From assembly GCA_025362535.1 (NCBI GenBank), contig JANYGE010000435.1, forward strand, positions 1 to 10,617: 10,617 nt of DNA, read 5' to 3'. The DNA is from Hyphomicrobiales bacterium. GTDB lineage: Bacteria > Pseudomonadota > Alphaproteobacteria > Rhizobiales > Aestuariivirgaceae. Made by a program: the position numbers and the translations under genes. Within the stretch, counting starts at the first letter, position 1; every line of letters starts with the position of its first letter. Of the stretch, positions 9,864 to 10,617 are shown piece after piece. The notes under the pieces are model-generated. The model was not told the origin of the DNA and ran no database searches. It saw only the letters and a program-made list of their open reading frames with translations.

Positions 9864-10615
9864 GCAACCTTCTCCACAAACTCAGCATAGCCATTGGCTT
9901 CGAGGTCCAGCGCTAAGTCCTTGCCGCCAGATTTCACGATCCTGCCTGCTGACAAGACATGCACAAAATCCGGCACGATATAATCGAGCAACCGTTGATA
10001 ATGGGTGATCACGATCATGGCGCGATCTGGCGAACGCAGTGCGTTAACACCATCGGCCACCACTTTGAGCGCATCAATATCGAGGCCGGAGTCAGTTTCA
10101 TCTAATATACAAAGCGAGGGTTCCAGCACTGCCATTTGCAAAATCTCGGCGCGCTTTTTTTCACCGCCGGAGAATCCCACATTTACCGGGCGTTTTAACA
10201 TTTCCTGGCTGATGTTGAGCTTCGCAGCCCGCTCTTTCACAAAACGCATGAAATCCGGAATAGAAAGCTCCTTTTCACCACGGGCCTTACGTTGCGCATT
10301 GAGTGCCACTTTGAGAAACTGCATGGTGGCCACACCGGGGATTTCGATAGGATATTGGAAGGCGAGGAACACGCCCTTGGCAGCACGTTCATTGGGGTTC
10401 ATGGCCAACAGGTTTTCACCCTTGAACATGGCGCTGCCTTCGGTCACTTCATAGCCATCGCGGCCTGAGAGCACATAGGAGAGCGTGGATTTGCCCGAAC
10501 CATTCGGCCCCATAATGGCATGCACTTCGCCCGCCTTCACTGAGAGTGTAAGGCCTTTAAGAATTTCGCGTGACTCATCTTCGAGTTTGACGTGGAGATT
10601 GTTTATTTCGAGCAT
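9860..10615 (-). CDS. sufC: SufC, ABC-type ATPase of the SufBCD complex
   Basis: 251 residues, complete. This soluble ABC ATPase drives the SufB/SufD scaffold and is not a transporter subunit. Visible motifs are Walker A GPNGSGKST (36-44, K42), the Q-loop Q87 in AFQYP, the signature FSGGEKKR (148-155), Walker B CILDETDSGLD with catalytic E173, and the switch H205 in ITHYQRLL. FSGGEKKR and DETDSGLD are the forms typical of SufC. ATG 10615 lies 2 nt from the right edge, so its ribosome binding site is outside. By the usual order sufB should be directly upstream. The operon promoter and any IscR/RirA-type control site are therefore not in the window. Confidence 0.97.
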   Translation of the reverse strand: MLEINNLHVKLEDESREILKGLTLSVKAGEVHAIMGPNGSGKSTLSYVLSGRDGYEVTEGSAMFKGENLLAMNPNERAAKGVFLAFQYPIEIPGVATMQFLKVALNAQRKARGEKELSIPDFMRFVKERAAKLNISQEMLKRPVNVGFSGGEKKRAEILQMAVLEPSLCILDETDSGLDIDALKVVADGVNALRSPDRAMIVITHYQRLLDYIVPDFVHVLSAGRIVKSGGKDLALDLEANGYAEFVEKVA

Positions 10616-10617
10616 TT

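Overview
The window looks like a stretch of chromosome from an alphaproteobacterium, probably near the Hyphomicrobiales (Rhizobiales). The evidence is the SUF gene order sufC-sufD-sufS-sufT-sufA, an RhlE-type helicase and a one-domain PilZ protein of the alphaproteobacterial kind, and a CtrA-like TTAA-N7-TTAA site. GC content is moderate by eye. Coding density is high, and I see no mobile element, tRNA, rRNA or CRISPR array.

Layout. Positions 1-1646 (minus strand) hold a two-gene unit: a RimJ/RimL-like GNAT acetyltransferase followed, 12 nt later and in the same reading frame, by an HI0933-like flavoprotein that runs off the left edge. Divergent from it, katG (1808-4018, plus) encodes a complete bifunctional catalase-peroxidase. 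A strong two-way terminator (4044-4077) separates katG from the convergent aqpZ (4091-4774, minus), a water-type aquaporin. The aqpZ/helicase intergenic region (4775-4979) carries an aqpZ leader hairpin, a CtrA-like site and a plausible plus-strand promoter. Next come an RhlE-like DEAD-box RNA helicase (4980-6338, plus) and a small PilZ c-di-GMP receptor (6418-6714, plus), with an 8-bp inverted repeat between them. From 6724 to 10615 on the minus strand lies most of a SUF iron-sulfur assembly operon, transcribed sufC, sufD, sufS, sufT, sufA. sufB is presumably just beyond the right edge.

How the genes work together. The five suf genes form one pathway. SufS takes sulfur from cysteine, SufC and SufD (with SufB) form the ATP-driven scaffold, and SufA and SufT help deliver clusters to target proteins. 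All four junctions are tight: three genes overlap by 1-4 nt, and the fourth has a ribosome binding site embedded in the preceding stop codon. katG and SUF are both commonly linked to peroxide stress, but nothing in the sequence shows that they are co-regulated here. The remaining genes look like ordinary neighbours rather than parts of one system.

I found no convincing undescribed system. The observations most worth checking are the CtrA-like site, the inverted repeat before the PilZ gene, and the in-frame GNAT/flavoprotein junction. No gene-free stretch exceeds about 205 bases.
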